This document shows positions 11,448-24,472 of a stretch of DNA of 64,000 nt, in pieces. The notes below the pieces were generated by a model, which saw only the letters and a list, made by a program, of their open reading frames with translations, was not told where the DNA came from and searched no databases. The stretch covers positions 44,463 through 108,462 of the forward strand of contig JAENRP010000137.1 in the NCBI GenBank assembly GCA_024741835.1, given 5' to 3'. A program made the position numbers and the translations under genes. The stretch is from Diplocarpon mali. Its lineage: Eukaryota; Ascomycota; Leotiomycetes; Helotiales; Drepanopezizaceae. Position 1 is the first letter of the stretch. Each line of letters starts with the position of its first letter.

Positions 11448-11959
11448 TGGTCTGCAGCTGAAGGAGTGATGGTTTTTATTTCATTACAAGCATCACGGTT
11501 ATTTTACGCGGTGATGGAAGTGATGAGTCGGTGGGATGCCTGAATTAAATCTAGGTTGCTTACAATTCGTATACGTCCACTGTGCTTTCTACCCATACAG
11601 GCGTTCATAAGAGCGCACGTGTATATTCCCTTTACATGATTCAAGGCCCTATATTATGTACCCAAGCGCAGCTGACTTGGAACCCAGTCTTACGAAAAAT
11701 ATCCAATCAGAAACGACTCATCGCTGCTGCACTAAACACCTCCTTTTCATAAGCGGGTGACGTTAATAAGCGAGTATGTTGTTCATGTAACAAGAGTAGC
11801 TCCCCTCAAATCTCTTCCACGGCATTCACCTCAACGCCCAGGTCTCGCTGTTCGTTTTCAGATTTTCGACATGGACGCGGTCCCCTATATGCCCCAAAGG
11901 TTCGCCGTCGATGAACCTGCTCCAAAATTCGATCTTGGCATCTGGTACGCAACAAAATG
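11448..11959. other. Intergenic; no gene seen
   Basis: Downstream flank of the TMEM16 gene. A 91-codon plus-strand frame (11757-12032) overlaps the antisense transporter relic and has no recognisable features. Confidence 0.5.
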
Positions 11960-12870
11960 CGGAGACTACCTACGGCAAAGATGGTACTTTGCCCCCAAGA
12001 TGAAGCTAACCTTAGAGCCTAGCGCGGCGTGAGGGATGTAATGTAGGTATAGAAGGAAGAAGTTTATAACGAACTGCATCATAACATTGACTATAGATGC
12101 TATGCGCTGAGAAGCGTCGTGAAGGCGGAGCGCAGAGACCTCGGTTGCGACCACATAGCTAAGTGAAACCCAGGCTAAGACGAAACCCAGCGCTGAATAC
12201 GACGAACATGCTGGCGATGCCAATCTTGCCCGCGTCGATTGACTAGTCCATGGTCAGGACTGCCGCGACTTGAATTGCAGCGGCGGTGGATAGAGGAGTC
12301 CTGGCTTGAGATCAGCGTACAAGGCACTTGTGTATTGATAGCACCGATCTTCTGCCTATTTGATTGCAGAAAAAAGTCATGTGCTAACCAGAAGTCAAGT
12401 TTACTATAGACAAGGATAGTGCCTAACCCCTTGATGAAAATTGCTCTGTATGTCGACGCAACGTCTGATCCATTTGCTTTCTAGAAGAAGCTCATGCCCG
12501 CGATCATGATAGTGCTTTTTTATCCACGCCTAGACTAGCCCCACGTATCTGCGTCGTTCAGGCCTCGAAGAAAGCTGCAGGGTTTCGAAGTCGGCGGCCG
12601 TCTCCTCTTCGCTGGCGCAAAGTTCTCGGAAATCGTGCAACGCTGCTCGAAATTCTTTCGCTCGATCTTTGGTCAGCAGCCAACTTGGTGACTATATTTC
12701 ACGTTACTCTTAGCAGTTGAGATATAGCTTGCATGTCGTACGTCTTACATGAACCACACCAAGCTTAACACGATAGAAGGGACGATGTAGAACAAGCCAA
12801 TTAGCATTCTCCAACATTTTTTATCCTCCATCATGGCTGTGCAACGGCAAACACAGCTGATAATCAAACT
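11960..12870 (-). pseudogene. Decayed MFS sugar transporter
   Basis: Read on the minus strand, successive pieces follow the order of a sugar/alpha-glucoside permease. First comes a helix ending in WRMLIGLFYIVPSIVLSLVWF (12825-12755), then after a plausible intron SWLLTKDRAKEFRAALHDF (12695-12630), the start of the central cytosolic loop. Next is a helix region with STAAAIQVAAVLTMD, an in-frame TAG and DAGKIGIASMFVVFSAGF (12290-12190). Last, after a frameshift, come VLAWVSLSYVVATEVSALRL and RIASIVNVMMQFVIN (12185-12070). Several stops and at least one frameshift exclude a functional product. The N-terminal half is not recognisable. It lies just downstream, on the same strand, of a decayed GH3 glucosidase. 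Confidence 0.75.
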
Positions 12871-13449
12871 GCCAAAATCAAATTAGACTGATCGTGGCCT
12901 ACTACTTGGCTATGAATATCTGCTTGAAATATCTTGGTTTGGGATACAAGAACAACAGCGAGTTTAACGCCGACATGAACATCTGCCACGAGTCAGCTTT
13001 ACCAAACAGAGCTGACTTCAGAAGACAAGGTACAGTTTTAAATTCTAGCAGCAAAAATCTGCTCTCTGAGTTTTGGATATGGCCGCAACAGTTACACTAA
13101 TCAACGCATACCCGCTCATAAGTACTCTTCTTCCCTGCCTTTAATTTGCTAAGCCTCCTAGCAAAACGCTAAATGCGAAACCATTGTAGCTCAATCTGTT
13201 GAATAGTGAAAGCTAATATGGCGGGATGGGATACCGTTTTGTTCTGGGCTTTATCATACAAATTGCTACTTAGATCAGTCCATCGCATAAGTGGATTTAA
13301 ACCCGGTATTTTCGAAGCCAAATTTCACGTAGACTGCGATTAGCAGGCAGGCTAAAGCCTTTTACGGCGTGGAATTCAGCAATGACCCCATGACCAGATT
13401 CTGGAGTTTTTAAAAGTGAGTAGGCGTCTTAGTATCAAGACCGACCTAG
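12871..13449. other. Degenerate sequence between two gene relics
   Basis: Probably includes unrecognisable 5' remains of the sugar transporter relic. No defensible feature. Confidence 0.4.
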
Positions 13450-15150
13450 ACGGGAAACTGAGGAAACGACAGGCAGTAACATGTATGCTTCATAAATCCC
13501 GAAATTAGAGCTTCATATTTCTTCCCAATGATCCGAGGGCATAATGTCGCATAGTTTCCCCCGGCATAGCTCAACTCTCGATTCATTATATGTGAAAGAA
13601 CCAAGAAACCTAGGCTGTAGCGACTTTTGCCATCTGGATATCGACGTCTGGAGCGCAGCAGCGCGTTGTTCGAATGCTGCCGGGCTTCCAGAATGGCGCC
13701 CAATGGTTTCACGGTGATGTGAACGGACGTAAAGGATATCGACGACCGTCGGGTGGAAACTTGACCATCTCGCCCCCAATAAATCTCTCTTCCTATGATG
13801 ACTATTCTACATCTCGGAGAATGCAAAGATTCGAGGGTCTCGGGTATTAATTCCTCTATTGCCAGTGTATCGGCAATCCTTCTCTCACGTGGATCTCTCG
13901 AACTCCTCCCGATCATAGGCGAGATGTCGAGTAAACCGTCACGGACAGCGATACCAGAAAAAAGGCCTTCTTTCTCGTAATCACTCTGGAAGGCGGTGCG
14001 CACGTTAGCGGTACAGGAAACCTCTGAGCATGGAGTAAATATCCCCTAGCTCCAAGCATAACGCCTGCGTCTAGTCTCGAGGTGGCTGAATTTACAGCCT
14101 CCGCTTTGAATTCGTATGATTTAACTTCTTCCATCTCGAAAATTCCTCTCGTCTCTATGAACCCGCTTCAGCAGAGAAAATACCTCCTGTCCCTTAGATC
14201 TTGAACAGCTTCCCATCAATATCCAAATCTGAAACACCAAAATATGAATCTGGTAAGCAAAATTGGACACAGACATCTCTTCGAAGGCTTGCCGCAGAGG
14301 CTGATTATAGATCATTATATAACTCGATCGTCACTCCCGGTTCGCCATCTTTGCAAAGAATGTTCTTGCTCAGAACTGGGAGAAGAGTTTCATTGTGGAA
14401 TCATGCTACGGGCTTGACTTCCGTCCCAGGTAAGACCTGCGCTATGAGCCTTCGTAGGCGCATATTGTGCAATACGGAGTTGATATCGAAATTCCGCCTC
14501 CACAGTTTGCAGAGTTTTTAGTATTCGATCCATTCAGAGCCAAGCTGTTGGAGTCGGGATCTAGTGGCAGTGTGTCTATCATTTCCTGGAAAAACTATGC
14601 TTTCTGATGCAAATTTTCTACCTAGAACCCGGTCCTCGAGAAATTAGCGGGTCCTTTATTCGTTTGAGAATTGTGTCAATGCGTTTTGCTCGAAGCTGAG
14701 AACGCCAGATGCAACAACGTCAATATCCTTCATTTAGGGCTTGCGGGTTGCTAGTGCTAGCCCAGTATTCGTAGAGCGATATAGACATAGACAAGGCATT
14801 TCAAGGTCAAATCCCGCCGCAAATACCGTGTCCGTCGAATAGGCTGCAAATCTGAGAAGTCACTTAGTAAGGCTTTCCTTGTAGATTGATGTTCGGGGTA
14901 TTGACTAACCACTCACGATTATTCCATCGAATCCATATTCAGTTCTCAAGATATCTCTCTGTAGCTTTTACTCACGGAAAGACGGTCAACTTGAAAAGTA
15001 TTGTAGCTTCTCACCACTGCCTCCAGCTTGCCATACTCAATAGGCCGTTGGAATGGCATCAGGTATCGCTCCAAGGCCAGAGCCGCAAGGTATGCAGGCA
15101 CCGGTGACACTGTCGAAAATTTTCGAATCATGGACCTCGTTAGAGCCATC
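13450..15150 (-). pseudogene. Decayed GH3 beta-glucosidase (PA14-type)
   Basis: Minus-strand pieces match the order of a GH3 enzyme: AALALERYLMPFQ and KLEAVVRSYN (15095-14995), a frameshift, RTEYGFDGIIVSG ending in TAG (about 14950-14905), then TVFAAGFDLEMP (14850-14800). These correspond to the GH3 signature around the nucleophile (V-S-D-W, here S-G-stop) and the AGLDLEMP block. Further on, GSNTKNSANCGGGISISTPY (about 14550-14490) matches the IGPNA...GGGSA segment before a PA14 insertion. The downstream open frame 14003-13446 probably holds C-terminal remains. Frameshifts, stops and loss of the nucleophile Asp show a dead gene. The family hydrolyses beta-glucosides such as cellobiose. Confidence 0.65.
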
Positions 15151-16171
15151 TGGGGACTTCGCTGAGAGGATGGAGAAACAATGCAAAGGAGCTGTGTGCC
15201 AAAAGTCGAGGCCTTGGGGAGAACAAGCTAGCGAGGGAGCATAATAGAAGCCAAGAAATAAGTCGAGATCAAGCGAACTGCATATCAGATGTTGGGGACA
15301 GTTTTTTCATGTCCAAAGCCTCCTCAAGGATTTGATCAGTCTCCGTTGGATGCTCGAGATGTCTATGAGCAGGAATATATGTGTTAAGCAAGTATATAGG
15401 AGATGGACCAGCCTCGAGGCCTAACGGGTCCAAAAGAGGTCTTCTCTTGATGAGGTACGAGGAAAGTCGATAGGTATGCTAGGAAGTAGTCTCATAGTCT
15501 GAAGTGTCATCGGCCTAGCTATCACATCTCCAGGCTATGTATAATGAAAATTACCTAGGTGCGTGCCTATGCTCCTGAATCATCATTTGATTGCTGTTGC
15601 AATAGCCGGCAGCCAGAACGAGCAAAGCAGTCAAATAAAGAAAAAGAGATCATCTCACGAGTTATCGCCACTTGACAGAGTTTCGGAAAGATGAGATGCT
15701 TCCATAGTCCGCAGATGCTGCTCATGACAAACGATGCATGAGAAAGTCGGATTTTTCGCTAGGCCCTTTCCAGCAAAACTCGAGCATCCCGAGAAAACGA
15801 AGCTCTCTTCCAAATTCAAAGGAGAAAGGAGACAGGCATATATCTAACGAAAAAATATTACAGCAATAAATAAGACGCATCGAAATACTGCCCAAAAACA
15901 TGCTTGGTTGCTCATGGGCGCAAAATGTTCACCTAGATCACGTGCGTAGCTCTGTCCCATAACGACCAACATTTGAGATAGAAGCTCTTAGTTAAGAATG
16001 CTGCCTTTTACACGGATATCAGTGGAAGTTATGGCGTGTCCGTTCCGGCGCAATCTGTGGCTAAGCATATGGCCTATTTGCATAAAAAAACGTTTGTTCC
16101 TTTACCTATTCAAAGCTTGTAGGACTGCAAATCCATAAAATTCTCACCACCTGCCCCACCTTTGAGTCAAC
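15151..16171. other. Intergenic; no recognisable gene
   Basis: May contain unrecognisable N-terminal remains of the GH3 relic on the minus strand and the promoter of the PLP decarboxylase on the plus strand. Nothing specific can be supported. Confidence 0.4.
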
Positions 16172-17843
16172 ATGGACTCAAAACAGTTTAAAGAGGCTGC
16201 TACATTGGCAATTGGCGAGAGTTTGTTTCCTTCAGCTTCATACATCTGCCTGAAAGCTCACACTGGCAGTTGTGAATTACTACGAGACAATTGAGGATCG
16301 CAGAGTAGTATCAAATGTCGAACCCGGGTACCTCCAAAAACTCCTCCCAGATGGACTGCCGCAAGATGGAGAGCCGTGGGGGGATATACAGAAGGATATC
16401 GAGAGCAAGATAATGCCAGGACTTACCCATTGGTAGAGTCACTCCGTCAGTAGCTCTGCCGAAGCTAATCTCTACAGGCAATCCCCCAATTTCATGGCTT
16501 TCTTCCCAGCTTCGTCGTCCTTTCCTGGCATGCTCGGCGAGCTCTACAGTGCAGCTTTTACGGCTCCAGCATTCAACTGGATCTGCTCTCCTGCGGTCAC
16601 GGAACTCGAAACAATAGTCCTCGACTGGCTTGCAAAGCTCCTGAACCTGCCCGATTGCTACCTGTCAACAAGCCATGGAGGAGGGGTGATCCAGGGTTCG
16701 GCGTCTGAGGCCGTTGTCACTTCTGTGGTTGCCGCCCGGGACAAATACCTGCGCGAAACGACCGCACACCTCTCGGGGCTCGAATTGGAAGATGCAATCG
16801 CATACAAACGGAGCAGGATTGTGGCGTTAGGAAGTGAGGCGGCACACAGCTCGACACAAAAGGCAGCACAAATAGCTGGGGTCAGATACCGGTCAATACC
16901 GGTACTGAAGGAGAACAACTTTGCATTGACAGGCCCAGAGTTGGAAGGAATGCTGGCAGAGTGCAAAGCGCAAGGGCTGGAACCATTCTACCTTACTACT
17001 ACGCTGGGTACAACTGCGACGTGCGCTGTCGACGACTTTGAGTCGATTGCTGCAACGCTGCGAAAGTATGCTCCCCCGGATATTCCCGGCGAGATCTGGG
17101 TACATGTTGATGCTGCCTACGCTGGTGCGGCTCTCGTATGTCCCGAGTACCAGCATCTAACAGCTGCTTTCGAGCATTTCCACTCTTTCGACATGAACAT
17201 GCACAAGTGGCTTCTGACGAATTTCGATGCTTCGTGTTTGTTTGTAAGGAAACGAAAGGACTTGATCGATGCTCTGTCCATCATGCCAAGCTATCTCCGC
17301 AACGAATTCTCAGAGAGCGGACTGGTCACTGATTATCGAGACTGGCAAATTCCACTCGGGAGAAGATTCAGGAGCTTGAAGATCTGGTTCGTGATGAGAA
17401 CGTATGGTGTTAACGGCCTGCAAGCACACGTAAGGAAGCATATCAAGTTTGGCGAGACGTTCGCCAGCTTGCTCGAGACACGGAAGGATCTTTTCGAGAT
17501 TGTCGCCGGGCCCAATTTTGCCCTAACTGTCTTTGCTATTTTGCCGAAAATACAGGGCAAGAAAGAGCAGGATTCGATTACCAAGGAGGTGTACGAGCTG
17601 ATCAATAAGCGTGGCGAAATCTACATCACTTCCAGTGTTGTTGCTAGCAAGTATGTGATTCGCGTAGTCAGTGCAAACCCGATGGCAGAAGAGAGGTTCC
17701 TTAGAAAGGCGTTTGACATTTTAGTGGATACAGCTGAGGAGGTGCGAGATGGAAAGCCGAGTAAGAGGAGTATTAATGGTGTTGTAAGTGGTAGAGGAGA
17801 AGGCGCTGGAGAGATTGCTGCTCTGGACGGACCCTCGAGATAA
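16172..17843 (+). CDS. PLP-dependent aromatic-L-amino-acid-type decarboxylase
   Basis: Three exons (16172-16220, 16270-16432, 16478-17843) give 525 residues, normal for group II decarboxylases. Family landmarks run in order: PGYLQKLLPDGLPQDGE at the N-terminus, HWQSPNFMAFFPA, then the substrate and PLP pocket segments NWICSPAVTELE and TSHGGGVIQGSASEA. The cofactor aspartate lies in WVHVDAAYAGAA and the Schiff-base lysine in DMNMHKWLLTNFD. The family removes the carboxylate of Tyr, Trp, Phe or DOPA; substrate cannot be read here. A cytosolic enzyme is expected because there is no signal peptide. No biosynthetic partner genes are adjacent, so a secondary-metabolite role is unproven. No disabling change is seen, unlike the decayed genes upstream. 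Confidence 0.9.
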
Positions 17844-18633
17844 AGTCGATTAATTCAGCTGCATAAATTACCAACTTATACAGAGTGGAATAATCATGGT
17901 GTATTTTGCGTCTATGTACCGCGATACCAACGCTTCCTTGTTAAATAGGGCTTTCGCGCCAGCCCTCTGAGGTCAGGCCGCATCAGGCTTTGCAGGCTGT
18001 CCAAATACTCAAGACAAACTGACACGGCACCACTGCAGTTCTTTATACGTGTTATCCCTTATCATATTATTTGCATACATGCTTATTATGTATATTCCGC
18101 CTAGATAAGTATAATACATCATAAGGCAGCCAAGTGAGAGTGTGACACATCTTGTCACCAGGATCCAGTGAAGAAAATCAGTAAGCTTGGGAGATAAAGA
18201 GCATCAGAGGATCTTGTGTCGCATGCCGATCATATAAAAGGATCTGAGTGTATTACTGTTTCTTTATCTGCCCATGTAGACTGTCGTGTACCTACGATTA
18301 TTTACTATCGCCTAGCTATCAACGTTAAAAATGTGGACTCCCTGAAAGGAGTGTAGAAGAAATAAAAGATTTGAGACTAGTATTTTGAATATGAATATAG
18401 GCGAATATGGTTGGTCGGTAAGTCTTGAAGGTTGCAGACAGCAACAACAAATAATCGCTACTCTTTCAAGTGTCGCCCAGCTAGATAGGTATCTAAGGTG
18501 GAGGTGATATTCAATGGCATCCTTGCCCCTGGCAGAACTACGGGCAGGAGCCAGAGTTCAGGCTGGTTTAGAGAAATACTGTGCTATATTTGAAAATTGT
18601 TACCCGGGAACCAACAGCTTCTGCCAAGATGTG
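17844..18633. other. AT-rich intergenic DNA
   Basis: 3' flank of the decarboxylase and 5' flank of the tRNA gene. No gene seen. Confidence 0.5.
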
Positions 18634-18726
18634 TCTCTCGTGGCGCAATTGGCTAGCGCGTTCGACTGTTAAACCTACTGGCGTAAAGCAATCGAGAGGT
18701 TGGTGGTTCGAGCCCACCCGAGAGAG
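18634..18726 (+). tRNA. tRNA-Asn (anticodon GTT) with a 19-nt intron
   Basis: The cloverleaf folds cleanly by hand. The acceptor stem TCTCTCG pairs with CGAGAGA, and the D stem GCGC pairs with GCGC around AATTGGCTA. The anticodon stem TTCGA/TCGAG closes a loop with GTT at 34-36. The T arm is GGTGG-TTCGAGC-CCACC and the discriminator base is G. A 19-nt intron (AACCTACTGGCGTAAAGCA) sits one base 3' of the anticodon, the canonical eukaryotic position. Confidence 0.93.
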
Positions 18727-18728
18727 TA

Positions 18729-18733
18729 TTTTT
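18729..18733 (+). terminator. RNA polymerase III T-run terminator of the tRNA gene
   Basis: Five consecutive T residues begin 3 nt after the tRNA discriminator base, the usual Pol III stop signal. Confidence 0.7.
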
Positions 18734-18736
18734 AGG

Positions 18737-21700
18737 CTGATTAGCCGTAGAGATGTTTTGCTTTTAATTGTGAATGTTGAAGGCATTTTGCCCTGCCGAG
18801 GATAATCATGCATACTCTTATTATAAGCGAGCCTAGGGCTCAATTGCGACAAAAGATGCAGCTGTTTTTGTACATTGTGATTGTAATTTAATTTGAATAT
18901 GTTTAATACACTGTGCTAAATACTATAGGTAGTTGCCTAGTAACTGGCTGTCTCTATGCCTTTTCTGGTGCTATATTCATAAATAAGTCAATTATTTAGC
19001 GCATAATTAAATGTAATAAGGTAGAACGATTGTTTCAATTCAATATATACGAGTTAATTCCACAGAAGTTCCAGGTCTGACTGACCCTTGTGAGTAATTA
19101 AATCAAACCAAATGCGATGTGTCTCCCTTACTCAGTTTCTTAAGTTGTTAGCTTTTGTCTTAGCTACTCTTTCGCAGCCTGTTTTCTATTATCCTACTTT
19201 TACTTATGCCCTGAACATCCTCTGTTTAATGATTGATTCAAGCCTCTAGATCTGCGTACATTACACATATTAATAGATAGAGTATCAGAATGTAAAAACG
19301 TGAAAGGAAAATGAGTGCGATGGAATTTATTGGGGAATTAGAATAAAGTTACATTTCAAAGACGGTTGATTTTTATGAAATTCGTACGTATAAAATAGAT
19401 GGTTTTAGAAATGCTACTTACACCTTAGATGCTAATCTTAGTACATAGATAGTTGTACAGAAATGATAATTTTTTTTTTCGAAAGAAATCTATAGTTAAC
19501 TACTGGACAGTGTGCAAGCGCATATTGGGAAGACTTGGAAGGAATAAAGGAAAAGAATTTCTGTTGGTAAAGAAACAAGCCACTGTGGTGTTTGCAAGAA
19601 TGGCAGCTATGCTTTAAAATATCTTATTTGTGGAAAGTGCGTTTTGCATTCAAGCAAATGGAATTTATCTAATATTCTTCAATATTAAATCAAAACAATA
19701 GATCTCATAAAGGACTTTGGATTACTCATAACATATGAAATCTCCAGAACTTCTATTGACGTTGCTTAAGTTCAGATGAGATGAAGGGAAGTATTTTTAC
19801 ACTGGTAGATACTATAACCTGGAATATCTATCAGAACCTATTAGCCAAATTTCCTCTGGCTTTATTTGCTATCAAGGCTACTAATCAAAGATATGATTTC
19901 AGATGAGTTCACTGAAAATGAATGAATGGGGTTTGATTACTAGTATAAATAGCCAGTTAGCAATTGTATAGTTTTGTTTGACAGCGATAGATGAGTTCCA
20001 CTGTTTGTTTTAATAAAGTTGTAAGATACAAATTAGAACAAATAGCAACTGCTCAAAATCCAAAGAGGCAAAATTATTATTCTAATGGCTTGGTATTCAA
20101 ATATCTGAATCCATGTTTACTGCCCCCCAGCCCCTGCCACCTTACACAAGGTAAACATAACGTCAAGTAACTCTCTAATAAATGGCAGGAAAGAAGTTGA
20201 ACTCTAATCCAAACTACTCTGCTGCTCTTCCTATGAGCTATGCTTTACCATAGTTGTCACATTTCCTATCTTGAAGTTACTATCCAAAAACGAGGATGGT
20301 TCACTACCTAAGTCTTCCACTGGCAAAGCAGTCAATTTCCCAAGATTCAACATGCGATGTATATACTTCCACCACCATCGAGATTGCTTGACTAGGTTGA
20401 AATCGCAATACTTACCCCTTGTATATGGTCCTTTAAAAGGTAATTGACAATAGCCCTCAGATCGTTAATAGTCATAGCTGCACTCTTAACAGATGTGTAG
20501 CTGAACACAACTTGGGTGTTTGAGCTCACTACAGCCAGTCAAGCCCTCTTCTTTCTCTTGGTCGCGGTGCACACTCCGCCTGGTGTATGGAAAAAATTGG
20601 TCTTATTCTAGGTCTTATTCTAGGTTTCTGTTTGTTGTTGTAAACCCAGTACTGAAATTGGCCTTTGTTTATGTTAATCATTTTAAAAGTAGGAGCTGAG
20701 CTATTAACTGGATTCTTCAACTCTGGTTGACTTATGAGGAAATACTTTTCTCCTGACATGTATGTTTTGTAAACTTTTGAATATAAGCTTAGCTAGCATA
20801 TCTACAGAATTATTTGTAATCGTTATGCCTCTCACTGAGTAGCTAGTATACAGGGCTGAAGGAAGCGGCCTTTCTTTTTGGCCATTATTATTGAAATCGG
20901 ATACCAGGGCTAGGTATGTTCTAGTAATATTAAAGAAACTGTTGGTAGTAGTCGCGCCTCCTATGTCTTTCGTTCCAAAGTAATCCAAAGCCGTAATTAT
21001 GCCCGAGTCAAGGCCTACAGCGAATGATTGACTATTATACAGAACCATAGCGGTAAAGAGACCCCCTCTATGCACAGTGCCAAACAAAGCCTTGGAGTTT
21101 GCGCCTCAATGTACTGCTAGGTCATTGTCATGGCCTTCTATCAAGTAGAACTGGTATTATGTTGCTGCGGTGCGAGGTTTGAAGTACTAGTAAATGTAAA
21201 ATCATCGCCCTTTTTCCCTCCAACAGCGGCAACGGGAGCGCCTTTACCCAAGCCTTCTAGGATGACAACAGTAGATAGAGCAAGATGCGGCTGTTTCGTA
21301 GCTTCAGGGTAAGGATTTTGAATAAGAAATAAACGAGTTGCAAAGGCTGAATCTACAAAACGATGAGCACGTCTGAATATATAGTGGGTTTTCATACCAT
21401 ATATTATGATTCTTTCAATGATGAAAAGATTGCCTAGTCTTATCGCCAATGAAGCAATATCACTTGGAAGTATTCTGGAATCTTAATTAGAGTGTAATTC
21501 TATAGTGTAAAAAATCCTTCGGATTATCTTTATGAAAGCTGTATGCGCTTAACAAAATTCAAACCCTAAAATTTTCAAAATAAGTATCAATCAAGCCTCT
21601 TTGTGAAATTTTCTGATGAAATATGATAGTTTTGTTCAGATTAATAATGGTTATAACAGATATATGGATTCCCCATACATTCCAGAGTCTTGCCTTTGTC

Positions 21701-22657
21701 TGCATATAGATTGTGCTAATCACAAGCAATTGTATCACATGCACATGGAGGATAAAAGATAACCGTCAATTATAGTGTACCTTACAGGTTGTTAAGAGAA
21801 AAGAAGCAAAAAAGCAAGGGAGTAAAAATAATTCAGAAAATATTTCCCGATAGATGAGTTTGAGCCATCTTCGGACGACCCGGCTAGGAACATCCTACTC
21901 AATAAGCACTAGTTGTAGGATTCTCACCAGTGGCTGTAGCCACCAATGTTTCCAGACAATACATATCATGGTTTGATTATGTATGTTGTCATCCTCTGTT
22001 GCTAACAGAAGCAGGAGAAATTTGGAAGTGAGATGCTAACTGACAAGTCTGGGATTGGTAGAACCTGTGATGTTGTGGGATCTTGATATTGATGGATGCG
22101 CCGGTTTGGCTCGGCCCTTGAACTCGTGTTAGTCGCTCCCATTCAATGACAGGGAAATCCTGGGTTCCCTTCAGGACTGCTTGGTTTTTACAGCAAGGTT
22201 CTCTGCGCTTGATTGTTGGTTTTTAAAGACCTATTGTCTCTACTGTGCATGTTTCGACTAAAAGCTGCTGTCATCAAATATGACATAGCGGATACTTACA
22301 GGCCGCAAGCTTAGCAGAACGTGGTAGTATAGGTGACGCGCTTGCGGTTTGTAGTTGCAAAGTAGTATATTCCTACAACTGAGATCTTTGAAGTTTGTCC
22401 GCGAGACCAAGCTTACTATCAATTGTGTCTCGCCTTTTGTACTGCCTTTTTCTGCCAGGGAGATATTGACCGCATATAGAAGAGAACTCACCTTTCAAAG
22501 TGGACTTGTTCTGATTCTGTAGGAATAGCAAGAGAGAAAATGTAATTATATCAATAATAATAATTTCGTAACTCCCAATGACACCTTTTTCTCCACACTC
22601 TTCTGCGCTCCCAAATCATTACATAATATAGCTTGGCAGATACAACATCCCGGCACG
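18737..22657. other. AT-rich, gene-poor block with unidentified ORF relics
   Basis: About 3.9 kb of markedly AT-rich DNA. The only long frames are on the minus strand between 20529 and 21449 (up to 127 codons, for example from QSFAVGLDSGIITALDYFG). They overlap in different frames as a broken gene would, but I could not assign a family. A 14-bp motif repeats twice at about 20600-20630. The 3' end includes the promoter of the Ash2/Bre2 gene. Confidence 0.5.
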
Positions 22658-24472
22658 ATGGCCAGAATCAAGCACGTTGCAGTGCCTCCTCGAAATTGCA
22701 GAAGAGGCACAACCACCATGTCAGCAGGAGATGCTTCACCGTTGAGAGAGACTACACCAGCGATACTGCCGCCTGTCAGTTCAATTCCGCAGAAACGCGC
22801 CCTCGAAGACGATCACATACCAGCCGTATCCTCTCCGCTTAACCCAGACTTCAAGGCCAAGGCGCAAGATGACGCTCCATTTGCGCGCGATCGCGTTGCA
22901 AGAGCAAAAAAAGAATCCTTGAAGAAACGAGAGTCCAAGGCAGGATCTGTGGCCCCAGATGCCAGCGCGAGAGCTATCCCAGATCCCAAAGCCAGCACCA
23001 AGAGCAAGAAGAAAAAGGATGTCCCAGCTCCTATGAGATATAAGCTGCCCCCACCAAAAGCAACGGACTTTGAAGCTCCCAGAGGACCAATATTCATACC
23101 TGCGCACAAGAAATCGAACCCGAAAGGCCCCGAGATTCAATTCAATGAGACAACCGATCAGTGAGTCGCCCGAGGGGTTTCAACATCTATAACTGATAGT
23201 CCTAGTGTCTATAATAAGAAGAATTTCCACTATACACACTGCATTGCAGATCCCTCCTTCCCATCATCTCTTTATTACCGGCAATCGGAAACCGAGCCTT
23301 TTGGACCCCGCCTAAACTTCGAAGATACCTCGACACATATGTTCCTCGATGAGTCCGGAAAACATGTCACGACCGATAAGGGATTTAGAATGGCCAAGGG
23401 CAATGTCGTCGTCAGAGAAGGAAGATGGTACTATGAGTGCAGAATCACTAGCGGGATCCCCAAGCGGAAGTCGAGTACTCATAACGAGGGTGCGAATGGT
23501 CATGTGCGAATGGGCTGGGCGAGACGGGAAGCTACATTGGATGCGCCGGTTGGATACGATGCTTATAGCTATGGGCTTCGAGATGTTACGGGACAGAAGG
23601 TCTTCATGTCCCGACCAAAAGATTTCTTTCCTAATAACGAGGATATCAGAGAAGGCGACGTCATTGGTTTGGAGATCAATTTACCTTCCGAGTCACTACA
23701 TCGCAAGGTTGTGGATGGACACTACAACCCGGCAGTCGATCTAGAGGACCAAGGAAATGTTGAAATTGAGAGAGCAGATATCATTCGCGACCGGGTACCA
23801 ATTCGATTCAAGACACACCTGTACTTTGAGCAGATTGAATACCATGCGACGAAAGAATTGGAGGAATTGATGAATCCATCGCCGGTAATTCAATCAAATG
23901 GTGGAGTTGGTGGGTCAGGACAAGAGCCAGGACCAACACATCCAGTTCCATCCCTACGAACTCTCCCCCACTCGAATATCAAGGTCTACAAGAACGGGCA
24001 TTATGTTGGTACACCGTTCAACAACCTGCTTTCTTTTCTTCCACCGTCCTCGAAGCCACTAGCGCAGGTTGGAGCCAGAGAAGGGTTAGATGATGGAATG
24101 CTAGGATATTATCCTGCAATTTCGGTTTTCAGAGGCGGAGCTGCAGAGGTTAATTTCGGTCCAGATTTCTGGTATCCACCACACGGCGATGGAGAGCCAG
24201 ATGACGAGGTCGATATGATTGGAAGCGATCAGCCTACAACGGACAAGTTGCAGAAGCTTCGAGCTGCTGGTGAGCGATATGATGAGCAGATCGTGGAAGA
24301 CATTGTGTATGATATTGTGGACGAGGTTGATTTCTGGATGCAGGATGGAGGCGTTAGTGGCAAAGGAGCTGCGAATGGTATGCGGTCATCCGCTGGAGTT
24401 TCGATGCATAGTGGTATGGTTTCAGGAGGTCTGGGCTCGGAAATCAAGGAGTTGGTCCAGGAGGATGACTGA
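22658..24472 (+). CDS. Ash2/Bre2-like SPRY-domain subunit of the Set1/COMPASS H3K4 methyltransferase
   Basis: Two exons (22658-23160, 23206-24472) give 589 residues. The first exon encodes a basic, Lys/Pro-rich, disordered region (KSKKKKDVPAPMRYKLPPPK) with a proline-containing APRGPIFIPAH segment. The second carries the SPRY domain with KGFRMAKGNVVVREGRWYYE, HVRMGWARREATLDAPVG and DAYSYGLRDVTGQKVF, then REGDVIGLEINLP and, after an insert, IKVYKNGHYVGTPF, YYPAISVFRGGAAEVNFGP and the acidic C-terminal part. This order is that of Bre2/Ash2L, which stimulates H3K4 methylation in the nucleus. The ATG at 22658 is the first in frame; one at 22718 would shorten it by 20 residues. Integrity looks complete. 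Confidence 0.9.

Noticed and set aside
15053..15110. Minus-strand ACIPCGSGLGAI as a GH3 N-terminal block
   Set aside because: It overlaps, in another frame, the better supported GH3 segment leading into VVRSYN, so it is probably coincidence.
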